Shown here piece by piece: positions 1-12,976 of a stretch of 64,000 bases of DNA (position 1 is its first letter; every line of letters starts with the position of its first letter). The notes under the pieces are model-generated. The model saw nothing but the letters and a program-made list of their open reading frames with translations, ran no database searches and was not told the DNA's origin. A program made the translations under genes and the position numbers. The DNA is from Globodera rostochiensis (taxonomy: Eukaryota > Nematoda > Chromadorea > Rhabditida > Heteroderidae), in the NCBI GenBank assembly GCA_018350325.1, contig JAEVLN010000013.1, positions 1,240,001-1,304,000 of the forward strand. The letters run 5' to 3'.

Positions 1-225
1 AAAAATTTCGAATTAGGGGGTTTGAGGTTTGAAATCGGTCAAAAAAAGTCACGATTTTACGACTCCGAAAACCCCGGAACCACTTTTTTGTCGACTTAAA
101 AACTTCTGTTTTTTTGTTGACACATAACAAAAAATACCAAAAAAAAAAAAAAAGAATTAAACACCAAATGGCGATTATTAGATCAAAATGTTCAACAAAA
201 AAATGCTTTCTAAAAAAAAGCGCAC

Positions 226-924
226 CGGTTTGCTGACGTTGGTGAAGTTGAACGGGAACTTGGTGTTCTGCAGCAGTTCACCTGCCCGAGCCAAATCTTT
301 GGACATGTACAGGAAGTCGTGCTGGTTGCCCCGGTCGTAGTACACTTCTGATTTGTAAACAAAAGTTTTGTAAAATTTAAATTCAATCAAATCAAAACAT
401 TAATTCGTCATTTACAAGAAAAATAGACTAAAATTCAAATTTTAAATCTTGTCATCGCTGAAGCTCTTAAATTTTCAATAAAAGTTACCGATTTGACCGA
501 TCAAATCAATTCGGATGCCTTGGTGTTCCAACTTTTGGCCCTGCTTCTTCAAATTGACACTTATTTCTCCGGCAACATTTTCACCATCGTAGAAGAGGTA
601 ATATTTCTAAAAAATGAAAAAATTATGTCTTGGCAGGCCGTCAATTTCGGGGGGAGGGGGTACATTTTTTTTCGCAAATAAAAGCTAGCTCTGTTAAGTT
701 TGTCCCGTTTTTGCTTCAACCGCCCGGCTCGGGTCAAATTTTTGTTTAGAGAAGGACCGAAAAAAAACTAAATTTTTTTTTGAAATTTTTAGTTAAAAAA
801 ACTTTGAGGGTGCAATTCTCGCCTCGTAAGTGCCGTCTTCCATGCGAATTCGGGTGGCCCGCTGTTGCTCCTCATTGTCAAAACAAATCGCAATTTCAGC
901 CGACTGGCCAAAGCCAAAGAAGGA
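226..924 (-). CDS. vps-26: Vps26-like retromer subunit, 5' part of the gene (partial)
   Basis: Three minus-strand exons encode the N-terminal part of Vps26, the arrestin-fold subunit of the retromer complex (Vps26-Vps29-Vps35) that recycles cargo from endosomes. Exons are 924-823, 606-489 and 347-226. Translation gives SFFGFGQSAEI, then LFYDGENVAGE, LEHQGIRIDLIGQI and EVYYDRGNQHDF, then KDLARAGEL; all are hallmark Vps26 stretches in the right order. The first methionine lies in an upstream exon that I cannot place: SFFGF starts directly after a TTTAG acceptor. The first visible intron (822-607) needs a GC donor (GAG|gc); the second (488-348) is GT-AG. The gene continues past the left edge of the window, so the C-terminal half is missing. 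Family identity is clear; the symbol is by homology. Confidence 0.92.
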
Positions 925-1437
925 CTAAAAATTATGGTTTTAAAAAAACAAAAGGGGAAAACCAAACCCCTCCCCTACACGGAAACTTTTTGAACCTACT
1001 TATACTCCCTTAAAATGATCATTTTAAAAATATGGACTGATTTTCGCAAGATTTTGGCTGCGCAACCAAAAAAATTAAAATTAACTAAACCTACCCCCCC
1101 CCCAACTCCATTTATGTGAGCTTTTTTAAAATAAAGGCACCTGGCAAAACTAACCATTTTGCTGGACGTATAGAATATTTGTTAAGCTTAATATGCAAAA
1201 ATTAAAGACCGGAAACCTGTACACGTGTCTGTACTCTGTACCTCGGAATGGATAAAATATGTCAAAAAAAAACAACACCAGTACCCGTACACAGGGCGTA
1301 CCCAGGATTTTTTTTCGGAGGGGGGGGGGGGTGATTAAAAAAAATCCATTTTTAGGGGGTGCAATTTTTGCTTGTTATTGCATTTTTAGATAAAATTTCG
1401 GAATACGGGTGGTCCTCAATATTAAATACCATTTATC
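925..1437. other. Upstream flank of the Vps26-like gene, no gene seen
   Basis: AT-rich sequence with poly-C and poly-G runs. It should contain the first Vps26 exon and its promoter, but I could not place either. No other coding signal is visible. Confidence 0.4.
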
Positions 1438-1833
1438 TAGAGTAGAACAGGACCGGGACTTTTGGGAACCGGGAGCCGCGGGGGAAATTTTTACAAAAAT
1501 TGGCAATCTTTGTTAAGAAATTTGAAGCAAAAATTCAAAAAGATGTGGTGAATTTATTTCAAAAAAAAATTATTTTTTCCCTTGCGTTTTAATTAAAAAA
1601 TTTTAAAATATTTATTTATAAATTTTTTATTAATGGGGTAAGCGTATGTGATAAGGAAATAATAAGTGCTCGCACTCCAGCGGGTTCGAACTCAGCACAT
1701 AAAATAAGCCTTATCGAGAAGACAATTAGTCCCGGTCCCGGCGGGACCAAAAAACCGGGACCGGGACTTATATTTTTTAAAAAACCGGGACCTGAAAAAA
1801 CCGGGAAATCCTTCCCGGTCCCATGCTACCCTT
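1438..1833. mobile_element. hAT-like MITE (396 bp) with 8-bp target duplication
   Basis: The left end is TAGAGTAG followed closely by GGACCGGGAC. The right end is an imperfect inverted copy (CCCGGTCCCATGCTACCCTT). CATTTATC flanks both sides (1430-1437 and 1834-1841) as an exact 8-bp duplication, the size made by hAT transposases. No transposase is encoded. Inside, near 1680, is GGGTTCGAACTC, like a tRNA B box. GGACCGGGAC-type ends recur at 49,244 and 49,485, so this is a dispersed family. Confidence 0.75.
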
Positions 1834-1841
1834 CATTTATC

Positions 1842-2593
1842 CACTCTAAGCCTAACGCACGAATCCGTAAAAATTTTTTTTGGCGGAAACCACTTTGAAG
1901 TAGAGTAGGACGGGACCGGGATCCCAGCTTTTTGAGCAGGGAACTGTTATGTGGTTGTGGTGTAGTGGTGAGTGTTGTTTGGAGGGATTCCCTCAAAAAG
2001 CTCCCCTACAAGTACCAGCGGAACACTTGTCCAACATAATTTGTTTACCTATATTCCATGCAAAAATTTGCATCAACTGCCAGGGTGGCATGCATCAAAA
2101 AAGCAAATTTGCAGCGAAAGTCGGCAAGACCAACTTAATCGAATTAGGTAAATCATTTTTTCTGATGACACCAATTTTACATGTGTCCCGTCAAACCGCT
2201 CCAATTCCCTTGGAGAGAACAGATATTATAAAATCCCAACGAGTTTGACCGCCCTTCCCATATGGCCAACACGGTGCACATAGTCCTTGAAATCAAATTT
2301 TTAAATTTATAAGCAAGGGCTTGTAGGCGAATTGAACAGCAGCGAACTCAATATCGAGACATTACTTCACGACTCGAGACCAAGACTACTGAGACCCGAA
2401 ACCGAGGATGCCGAGCCGGGCTTTTTTAAAATTTTGATCTCTAGTTTATAGCTAATCAATCGCTGCTTTGCAGAGTGAAGCTCAAAGCTCCAAACAATAA
2501 TAGCAACATAGTAGTTTTCAACAATAACAATGTGAACAGTGAGTGAGCGCAAATGATGATCATCGGGAATCTTTTGGATCATTGTGCACAATT
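1842..2593. other. Intergenic, MITE debris
   Basis: No convincing gene. Around 2,350-2,450 lies GAGACC/CTCGAG-rich DNA that recurs inverted near 55,190-55,275, so it is repeat-derived. The open stretch at 1,949-2,248 has no recognisable motif. Confidence 0.4.
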
Positions 2594-3425
2594 CTATTTC
2601 CGCGGCTTGAACACGCTTTTCCCTTTTTCCGCCGTGCTTTTCGATGAGCTCCGCTTTCTCGTGTTGACCAACGAATAAAGATCATCGTTTTGCGAATTTT
2701 CCCCGCTCCAATCCAAAGAATGCGTTTCAGTTTGTGATTGCCCAAAGTTAGTGGATGGGTTTAATGGGGCTGATTGATTGAACGGATGCTTTGAGAATGC
2801 TGGAAATGATGTGTCCGGCATTTATTCAATCCAACGAAATCTCATAAAATGAGAGTATTTAAAAAACCTTTTAAATGGTTAGGCAGGTAAATTTATGAAA
2901 TATCGTGCGCTTTACCATCCTGATCTTTTTTAATAAATTGCTTAACTAAAAGATTCTAAATCCAAAAAAATTTTCCCCCTGTGGAGAATGCGCTTTTCCC
3001 TTTTTTCGCTATGCTTTTACCTTCCGATGAGCTCGACTTTATCACCGACTCAAGAGTTCCCTCATTGTTTTGCGAATTTCCCCAGAACTGCGTATCATTT
3101 TGTGATTGCCCAAAGTTAGTGGATGGATTTAATTGGGCTGATTGATTGATCGAATGTGGGAATAACGTGTCCGGAAACGGTATCGCGCCACCGTAATGCG
3201 ACGATGCGCCTGGTAAATGGTATTTGTTAAGACTGGCACACAATTGGGAGAGTCATTTTCACTCGAAATCTTTTGAGATCTTATGAAAATAAATAAAAAT
3301 TCAAATGATGCCCGAGGGGAAGAAAAAAATAAATTCACTTGGTTGCTGGACTTGAAATTGTGATGGTTGGTTGGTTGCGCCGGTCCTTCCCGTCGATTGC
3401 GATTGTGGGAGATGGGGCGTCGGGT
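2594..3425 (-). pseudogene. Fragment of the NQSQST secreted-protein family
   Basis: Three cassette exons of the family are recognisable on the minus strand: 3425-3339 (QSQSTGRTGATN), 3209-3021 (SSHYGGAIPF, NSQNNEGTLE) and 2840-2594 (FNQSAPLNPSTNFGQSQ, ending KPRK-stop). The first two keep the family's phase-1 boundaries. The last has two extra nucleotides before MPDTSF compared with the intact gene ending at 24,897, which breaks the frame. No signal-peptide exon is present. It is a relic lying about 20 kb from the main cluster. Confidence 0.6.
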
Positions 3426-3520
3426 CTTAATTCGAAATTAAACCGCGATTCGAATATTGGTCACCAGATAACGACAATTTTATCAAATCCATTTTCATCG
3501 ATAACTGATTTATTTTAATT

Positions 3521-3918
3521 TTATACTTTTAAACGCTTTGCCACCGAAATTTTTGATTTCTCTTCATTTTCAGCCGTAGTATGTAGACGAAAGGTCCGGT
3601 CGCTTGGAAACCGGACCTTTTGTCGTCGTGCCTTTTCAGCAACCGGACCCGATAGACCTTTTAGTACCATTTTGAAGAGAGGCTTTTGAAATAAAAAATA
3701 TTTCAAGTTTTTTAAGAACTTACTGGATGTTTGCTGCGGGGCATAATAATTTGGTGGCATTCCCAAAGGTGTTGAAGGTGTGCCCGAAAATTGTGGAAGT
3801 TTTTCATATTTCTTATTATAATCGGTCTGCATTCGTTGCAAGTTTTGCGCTAGTTGTTGTCCTTTTTGGGCATGAGTGGCGTTAGATGCCAACACTTTGT
3901 GCATCGCTTGTCTCTAAA
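3521..3918 (-). CDS. Unrecognised gene, two possible 3' exons
   Basis: A minus-strand exon begins after TTTAG (about 3918) and reads RQAMHKVLASN, then a Gln-rich helical stretch, then QFSGTPSTPLGMPPNYYAP. It ends at a strong donor (CCA|gtaagt near 3719). A possible last exon reads AEKARRQKVRFPSD and ends VAKRLKV-stop at 3521. Codon use looks coding, but I recognise no family. The 11-bp inverted repeat at 3590-3620 lies inside the putative last exon. Upstream exons, if any, are not visible. It could also be one exon plus read-through. Confidence 0.35.
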
Positions 3919-4761
3919 CTTAGCGTAGTGTGTAAAATTAGGTGCCCGAATTGGACACCAAAAAATGGTTTCGGACGACGATTCAGTGCCGTTGATCATA
4001 ACTAGGGTTGGTACTGTGGGTTATAGGAAGGACCCCCCCCCCCCCCCCCTCTCCCCCCTCCAACCAAAACTCATAAAACACATTTATAGAGGTAATTTGG
4101 GTCGACAAACACGAATATGACCTTAAATTTATCGGATTTTGGGTTTAAAACAATTTTTGAACCACTTCAATTTTTGCAAAAACATTGGCGGGAGGGACCC
4201 TATTAGACAATTGTGAAAAATACTTTTTAAATTCCCGCTTTTACGGTTTGGCCCTAATCATAAGCATTACAAGAGCTTGGTAATTTGAAGATAGAAATAA
4301 GGCCCGGATTTTGGGTTGCCTCTTTTTGCGCATAGGTTATGATTTGAGAAGCACAAAAATAGCATTTTCCCCGAAAACTGAGAATTAGAGCCTATAAATG
4401 CCTATTTCGAGTTTTAGTGCCTGCCTATTTTAGCTTTGAGTTTTAAATACCTAAATAAAATGATCAACAGATGAATCGTACCGTACCGCCCAAAAATTGG
4501 AGCTGAATGTGCCATTTTTATTTAAAAATTAGTTTAAAAATCATTTCCACCTACCGAACCGTCCAAAAAATTAGTGCCGGATGGTGCCAGATTTTTATTT
4601 TTTCGTGCAATTTTCTTTTTGTCGTCCTTTCCACCGTTGCAAATTGCTGCCAACGCCAAAATGGCCAGAACAAAAACAGCGATAAATCTCATCTCTGGTC
4701 GTTGATTGCTTTAAAATTATTCACAGGTTCAGAAAAGCTCAAGACACAACAACGTGGACTT
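3919..4761. other. Intergenic, no gene seen
   Basis: AT-rich DNA with a C-tract near 4030-4050. Nothing supportable was found. Confidence 0.4.
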
Positions 4762-4854
4762 TAGTGCTGCGCGAGAGTCTCGGTATTGAGTATCGGGGTC
4801 AAGTCTCGGTATCGAGTCTCGAGTATCGGGAATTTTGGGTCTCGTGCAGCACTA
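4762..4854. mobile_element. Small hAT-like MITE (93 bp)
   Basis: The left end TAGTGCTGCGCGAGA and right end TCTCGTGCAGCACTA are near-perfect inverted repeats. The flanks GTGGACTT (4754-4761) and ATGGACTT (4855-4862) match at 7 of 8 bases, fitting an aged 8-bp duplication. A related end (TAGTGCTGCACGAGAG) occurs near 55,316. Confidence 0.7.
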
Positions 4855-4862
4855 ATGGACTT

Positions 4863-5943
4863 ATGGCAAAAGAATTTGTTAGATTCTTCATTTTTTTAAT
4901 TTTCTCAATTTGTTGTATCATTCGACCGCGCTGCAAAGCGTCGGCAGAAAAATTATCTTTAAGATTTGACTACGGAATTTGAAGAAGATTTTACCGAAAT
5001 TTGATTTCTGCAAGTAAACTATTTTTAACCGAATGATATGTAACTGAAACGAAGACAAATTTTGTCATGCTAATTTATCCTAATATCGGATTTTTTTTGT
5101 TCACTGGGCCTGTATATATGTATGTGAAAAGCCAGGCTGAAAGACCTGGCCCTGGCTGTAAATTTTATGAAAATGTAAATAATATGGGCAAAGAAAAAGA
5201 AAGAGTGATTTGCTTGACAAATGCCATCGCTTAAATTGGCTTCTCTTCTGTTTGCAGAAACACAAACATTTGCGTGGCCAATGGAATTAGCAAACGCATT
5301 TCTATTATATTATACATTTAGCAAATTGCAAAATTGTACAGCGCTAAGCTATTAGTAATGCTTGAAGCTGAACAGGACTCCGGCCGGATTTTTTGCGGGG
5401 CAAGAATCCGACTTTTAGACCTATTAAGCCCAACCGGGAATGGGAGTGTCAAATTGGGACCCAAACGGGAAAAGTGCCAAATCGGAGAAGTTCCAAAAGG
5501 GAAAAAGCCAAACGGAATGCGCCGGCCGTTTTGGCGCGATACGTCAAAACTCTTGTCATTTGGTCAAATAAGCAAAAAACAAACTCCCCGACCGTACGAG
5601 AACCAATAAAATTTTTGTTTGTTTGGTGCACAAACCGATTTTTTTCCCAAAAGTTATCGCGATATAAATTTGTCTAAATTAGAGAAAAGCATTGAGAACC
5701 GATCGAGAATCTTAAAAAATCTAGGAGCGATCGAGAATCTCGAAAAAAATCCCGATTCTCCTTTCTCAAGTCTAAATATCGTACCATTTTTGAGCGAAGC
5801 CATTTGCCGACCAATATTAGATACTATTAAGTTTTTAAAGAAGCATTCTGTTTTTTTTTCAACAAGACGCTTTACATAAAACGACCAAATAAATGTCTCT
5901 TTTCTTGCACAAAAAATCTCTGATTGTCAAAATTCCTCGTTTC
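4863..5943. other. Intergenic, repeat-like
   Basis: No gene seen. Around 5,690-5,765 lie GATCGAGAATCT repeats related to the CGAGATTCTCGA elements found elsewhere in the window. Confidence 0.4.
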
Positions 5944-7437
5944 CTACGTCGTCGACGCCAAATTTGCAGTGGCCTGACGCAAGATTTGCACCACCTCCTC
6001 ATTACCCGCATCGGTGGCAGCGTCCAGAGCCGTTTTCCCTTAAAATTGCCTGTTTCTGTCGAGAAGAATGTTAAAAATTAAAATTTTAACAAACAAAAAA
6101 AATTCAAAATTCTTATTAATTCTGAAAAAAAACCGACCGCCGGGCGTTTTCGGATCAGTGCGCGCGCCCTTTGACAACAAATGGCGCACAACGTCTACCT
6201 TTCCATGGTGCGCAGCGACAATCAATGCCGTGAGTCCGTCACCATTCGCTTGTTCAATTTTTGCACCATTCACCACGAATAAGTCGACTAATTGGAAACA
6301 AATTCAAAATTATAACGAAAAGGCAATTACAGTAATACATTCGAATTTATGCTTTTTGAAAATTTTTTCAAGCCGAAAAATTGATTTTTTTTTCCGGACT
6401 CCAGTTAGCACCCCGACGTCGGGGTTCAGATTTTCAGGGTTCAGGATCAACCAAAAAAAAAAAAATTCCGAGGGTAGGATGGACAACTTCTGCTGCTGAA
6501 CTCCTCAACTACCGACCGATGTCCAGACGGCCCTCACAGCACGCGACCAACCACGGGGAGTAGCCACTCTTCACTTCCTGTTGCACATCGGCCCCGGACG
6601 ACACCAACAATTTGCACACATCCAAATGACCACCGGCAGTCGCGAGCCAAAGCGTCGGGACGCCAGAAATTGAAAAAAGATAACATCAATTTGAAAATTT
6701 TTAGTTTTCGAAAAATTGTGGGCATTCGGATCCGGGTTCAAAACAATTAATTTGAGTAGGGTTTCTAATATAATAAGGAATATTTTTTGTGATGAAAATC
6801 CAAGAGCCCCCCCCCCCCATGGTTTTGCGACCCCTATTGTGAGAATCGTCGATCCCTGTCTAAAGAAGTGACTTTGTTTTGTACAATTTTTGGCTATCGG
6901 TGAAGTCCCTGGGAAAAATTTTTTTAAATTGAGCTAAAATTTCACAAATATAAGGGTTCCGCCATTTTCTGGTACAAATGGAGAAATAGTTTTTAATTCT
7001 TAAAAATTTGCACACCCACCCATTTCGATGCCGGCGATTTTACGAGTGCACGTTTCGTTCGGATTTGCTCCCTTCTCCAGCTAAAGAAGTGAAAATGGGA
7101 GTTAAACTTTGGGAAATTTTATTCTTTTTATTTTAAGCATAAAAGATAAAACATTTAAGTTTTTAATTTTATAAAAGTTCAAACCACCCCCCCCCCCCAA
7201 AAAAAACTCAAAAACCGTTTGTAATTAAACAATTTTTACCAGAAAAGTGACCACTTTTGCATGGCCTTTTTCCGCCGCGACCATAAGCCCAGTGGCACCG
7301 TCGGCATTTTTTGCGTTTACCAAACGTTTCACTTCGTCGGCACTGGACTGTTCGCCGAGGAGTGAACTCAACTGATCGGCATCGCCTTTAGTGGCCATGT
7401 CAAAAAAGTTGTTGGTTGTGAGATCGGATTGGGCCAT
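5944..7437 (-). CDS. Small ankyrin-repeat protein, 5 exons, 216 aa
   Basis: The exons are 7437-7240, 7080-7020, 6663-6517, 6287-6138 and 6038-5944 (stop TAG). They add up to 217 codons with every join in frame. Ankyrin signatures are ATGLMVAAEKGHAKVVTFL, GVPTLWLATAGGHLDVCKLL, GLTALIVAAHHGKVDVVRHL and KTALDAATDAGNEEVVQIL, about five repeats with almost nothing else, so it is a protein-interaction scaffold with no catalytic domain. The partner is unknown. Exon 3 has no AG before it: the join needs an intron ending TTTCTG (TG acceptor). The four other joins have ordinary acceptors or start sites. ANKRD29-type proteins are a possible relative, but orthology cannot be judged here. Confidence 0.85.
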
Positions 7438-8107
7438 GGGAAAGATGAAAAAATGCTAAATGTTAAAAGCTTTGTTTTTGCACTCTACTAGCTCTGAAAT
7501 ATATGATTATTAGGTCACCATAATGCTTGGTAAAATATCAACTCGTTCCCTTTTCAAAAGTTTGTTCATTATAACTTTAACTTTTTTTGTGAATTGTCCA
7601 ATAGCTTAGCTTTTGCCTTTGTTCTACTCATTGCACGCTTTCGAATGGTATCAAAAATGTTTGTCTGAATAAATTATAACGAAAGTCTGAAAAGGGTAAC
7701 AAGTCGATACCCGTCCCAATTGCTTATAATTTCAATGTTTATGTATTATTTTTGCTTTTTAGCGGGGAGGCGGTGCTGATAGCGCCGTCAGAAAAGACAA
7801 ATGGTGGAGAATTGAGGTCCTGACGGGAAAAAATTTAAAATTTTTAAATTATTTTTTCTAGGGTAAAAATATACGTAGAACACGAATCTGTGCTCGGATT
7901 TTGCGAATTCCGAACCCGAATTCGCCACAATTTTCGAAATTTCACACATGAAAAATAATTTATGCATGAACCCGAAAGTTAACTTACAAATATTTAAAAA
8001 TTTTGGGTCTTTCACTAAATTTTCAAATTTGCGGGTAAGGTTGCTCAGCGATAACATCTTTAGGGGCGTATTTTTAATCAATTTACAGCTCTGAGATTTG
8101 ACTAAAA
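7438..8107. other. Shared upstream region of the ankyrin and CHCH genes
   Basis: The two genes are divergent; their starts (7437 and 8108) are 670 bp apart. No further exon or clear promoter motif was seen. Confidence 0.4.
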
Positions 8108-9944
8108 ATGCATCCCACACAAACACTGCAGAAAATTTCGAAGCCGTTGCAGCCTCGGAAGGTGTCACATAATTTTTAAATTTTTAAAAAATTTCCTTTT
8201 ATTTTAGTGTCAATTTTTCGAGCGCATCCCGCTGATGGGCAAAAATCACCTTGCCGTTGTCTCAGAGAAACTCCATGGTTTTTTTGTTGCAAATTTTAGC
8301 CCCGTGGTTTTTTTAAAAATTGTCTTCAAAATAAATTATTTATTGTTTGGTAATTATTGAATTTTTGTTCATTTTATTTATATTAAAAAAAAGACAAGGA
8401 TGACTCAAAACGTTACCAGAAAAGTTGCCATTTTTGAGTTCTACTATGTTGAAATTAATGTTTAGGGCTTCATCCTTGTGTTGAAGAACGGCATGATATG
8501 TTTGCTTGCTTGAAAAAGTGGGACATGGACAACTTGAAATGCACGGAGTTCAGTGACGCACTAATGGTTAAGCAACTTTTTTTTGAATTTTAATTTTTTT
8601 TTTCTATCGTGTTTAGAATTTAAATGATCAGAATTGCCATGGATTTGTTTTTTGCAAATTTTTTTTTCAAATTTTAGCACTGCATGGAAGCAAACCTAAA
8701 AATCGTTGGGGCATACAAAGAGATGAAAGCCAAAGGCGAGCAGCGCTTGCACATCGCTGACGAAGTTTGGAACCGTTTTTATGTCAAGAAAATTGGGAAA
8801 AATGAAATTTTCGAAAATCTATACATATTTCCAAATTCCGATCATTTTTTTCTGTTTATGATTGGTTTTTTAGAGACCGGACCCGTGTTTTTCCGTACCC
8901 GGTAGCCCGGTCCCGGCTATTTTTGGCCCGGTTTTTGGAGCCGGGTCTCACTGGGCTGGAAAATCCGGGCCTCAGAATTACGAGCTCTAGTTTTACAGAC
9001 TTATAATAAATTTTTTAAATTTTATAAACCTTCCACTCCCTCTCCACTGATTAAGGCAAGCAGCGTGAAAACCCTGGCGTCCAGACTGTTGCAGGCCGAC
9101 ATTGACCGGTTGTTCCGCAAGTACAAACAGCCCGACCTGGGCACGGTGAGTAGCGGAGAAGTTGCGAAAATTTTTATATAAATGTTAGGGGGTAATTTTG
9201 GAAATCCCCCGGTAATTGTGGAAATTCTAAAGTGCAAGGAATTTTGAAAGGCTTTACCTTTTTTTAAAACTAAACCAAATTAAAGAAATAAGATGAAATT
9301 AGAAAGTTATTATTGAGAAGAATCATTTGGGATAAAAGCTAAGCGGTTCAATTCTTTTTTTAAAAGTTCATTGTGAAAAAACACCCGACGTCAGGGTTCT
9401 TCATTTATTGAAATAACTTTTTTACGAATTATCCAATTGTTTAACTTTGGTTTAACCTGCTTTTAAAAGACGTGCTTTGCTTACAAGTTATGATTTTTGC
9501 GATCCAATACCATGCCAAATTGAGGGTTTATTTTTATTTGATTTTTTTAAAATTCAACAAAAAATATATATTTTTGTTTGACACGTTTCAATTTTTTTGC
9601 TAAAATTTTTATTTAAACAAAATTTTCGAACCTCAGAAGAACATTTTTTTACTGGGATTTCCCTTATTTGTGGTCAGATTGCACATTTTCTGGTTGGCCC
9701 AGTGGGGCCTCCGGGTTTGGCGCTTTTGGTTTGTCATCGAAAATTTAGGTCCATGATTTTTGAAATTTCTCTTCCTTAAGTTCAAAAGTTTCCCCATTTT
9801 AATGAATGGCCTGGCCTAATTTTTTCCGCATCCGGTATTTTACCAATTTGCCAGATTCAAACCAAAGTGATGAAGCGGTTGCCGCACCAGGAATACTACG
9901 AGGACCTGTTCAATCGCAAAACGAAGAAGGGTTGGCGCGCTTAG
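8108..9944 (+). CDS. Twin-CX9C (CHCH) protein, mS37/CHCHD1-like, 163 aa
   Basis: The exons are 8108-8161, 8208-8277, 8466-8566, 8678-8764, 9056-9145 and 9855-9944 (TAG); all joins keep frame. The core reads CVEERHDMFAC and CTEFSDALMHC: two C-x9-C motifs, the CHCH fold of proteins oxidised in the mitochondrial intermembrane space by Mia40. The basic start MHPTQTLQK with PLQPRK and the tail VMKRLPHQEYYEDLF recall mitochondrial ribosomal protein mS37, so a mitoribosome role is possible, though assembly factors share the fold. Exon 4 could run a few codons further to another GT. The C-terminal extension after the CHCH core is long for the family. Intron 4 holds MITE-like DNA (8870-8993). Confidence 0.7.
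8870..8993. mobile_element. Possible MITE remnant in the CHCH-gene intron
   Basis: It begins TAGAGACCGG, the terminus of the element at 42,695, and ends GAGCTCTA, with CCGG-rich inner sequence. I could not find a clean target duplication. Confidence 0.35.
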
Positions 9945-10630
9945 GCCATGGAAACGTTCTTTTAGATGCTCAGTTTTTGTTTTGCACTTTCATTTTACAG
10001 TAAAAATGGTATTAAATTTCCCGAAAAATTAGGAATTTTTTGTTTGAAAAAATAGAACTTATAACAGGACCTGTAGTCGTCAGGTGCCTTCTCTTCCGGA
10101 ATGAAAAATATAAAGTTAAGTAAAAATTGATGGCGCTAGGGTGACGATTTTCACGACCGGGGATTGCAAAACCAAGAGGGGACCGTTTTGGATTTTCATC
10201 ACAAATAAAATAATTCATTTTTTTTAAATCAAAAAATTGCAGAAAACAGAAGTCGGTAATTTCGGGTTGAGCCCCACTGGAAATTTTTTTTTTATTTTCA
10301 AAGCCGATATACGTGTTTCTTGGGGAATTCGGGTGCGTACAATCGGAATCGGACCTCATTTTTAACCGAGTCCAAACCCACGAATTGAATTAAAATCACT
10401 CAAAAAGCATGAATTCGATCATTACTTTCCTTTGGTTGTAATTTTGTGCTGTTTGAAATTTCAAAATGAAATGTTCAAAAGTCTCGATAGAAAGTCTAAA
10501 TTAAAACGAAAGAAAAAAATGGCAAATTTTAAGCAATTAAAAAAACGGATTAAGAGAAATGTACAAAAAAACAAAAGAAATTAAATGTTAAAGAAATGGA
10601 AAAAAATTCTTTCTAACAAAATGTTTTCCA
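9945..10630. other. Convergent 3' region between the CHCH gene and cdk-5
   Basis: AT-rich sequence between two convergent genes. The long minus-strand open frame at 10,012-10,359 has no recognisable motif. Nothing further is supportable. Confidence 0.4.
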
Positions 10631-12523
<1,893 letters not shown>

Positions 12524-12976
12524 GTCGCTGCTGTTGCTCATATTCATAATGAGAGCACAATTTGCACCACTTTTTCCTGAATTTTGGCTTGGAGCGCCTC
12601 CGGCACACCAATCCGCTGGAAAGCACAATTATGTTATGAAAGAATAAAGCTTTATTTTTGAATTTTGACACTTTCCATTTCGAATCTTTTTCGCTTTTAG
12701 CAATTCGCCATTTGGCATTTACTTTGGCGGCGGGTTTTTCTGTTGAAATTTCTTAGCTATGAATCTCAATCAATATTAAAATTTTTTCTCGCATGGAATA
12801 AAAAATATATTATGTAAATTTAAAAAGTCAATTTCTTAAGGGCAAAAAAAAATTATTTTAAAAACGATATATTTTTTAGGGAGCACAAACTTTACTATTG
12901 CCGAAAATGCTTAGCGTTCGCTCTAATTGATTTATTTTTAGAATAAATACAGAGAACTTAGTATTCGATGTAAATA
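12524..12976. promoter_or_regulatory. Shared divergent promoter region, cdk-5 / dolichol kinase
   Basis: About 450 bp separate the start codons of cdk-5 (minus) and the dolichol-kinase gene (plus), so both promoters must lie here. No specific motif could be assigned. Confidence 0.5.

Noticed and set aside
1949..2010. A-box-like TGGTGTAGTGG suggesting a tRNA gene
   Set aside because: No B box or pairing acceptor stem follows within tRNA length.
3590..3620. Perfect 11-bp inverted repeat AAAGGTCCGGT...ACCGGACCTTT as a terminator or regulatory hairpin
   Set aside because: Hairpin terminators are not expected in a nematode nuclear genome, and it sits inside a putative exon.
7788..8168. 126-residue minus-strand open frame
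   Set aside because: AT-rich, no recognisable motif, and it overlaps the first exon of the CHCH gene on the other strand.
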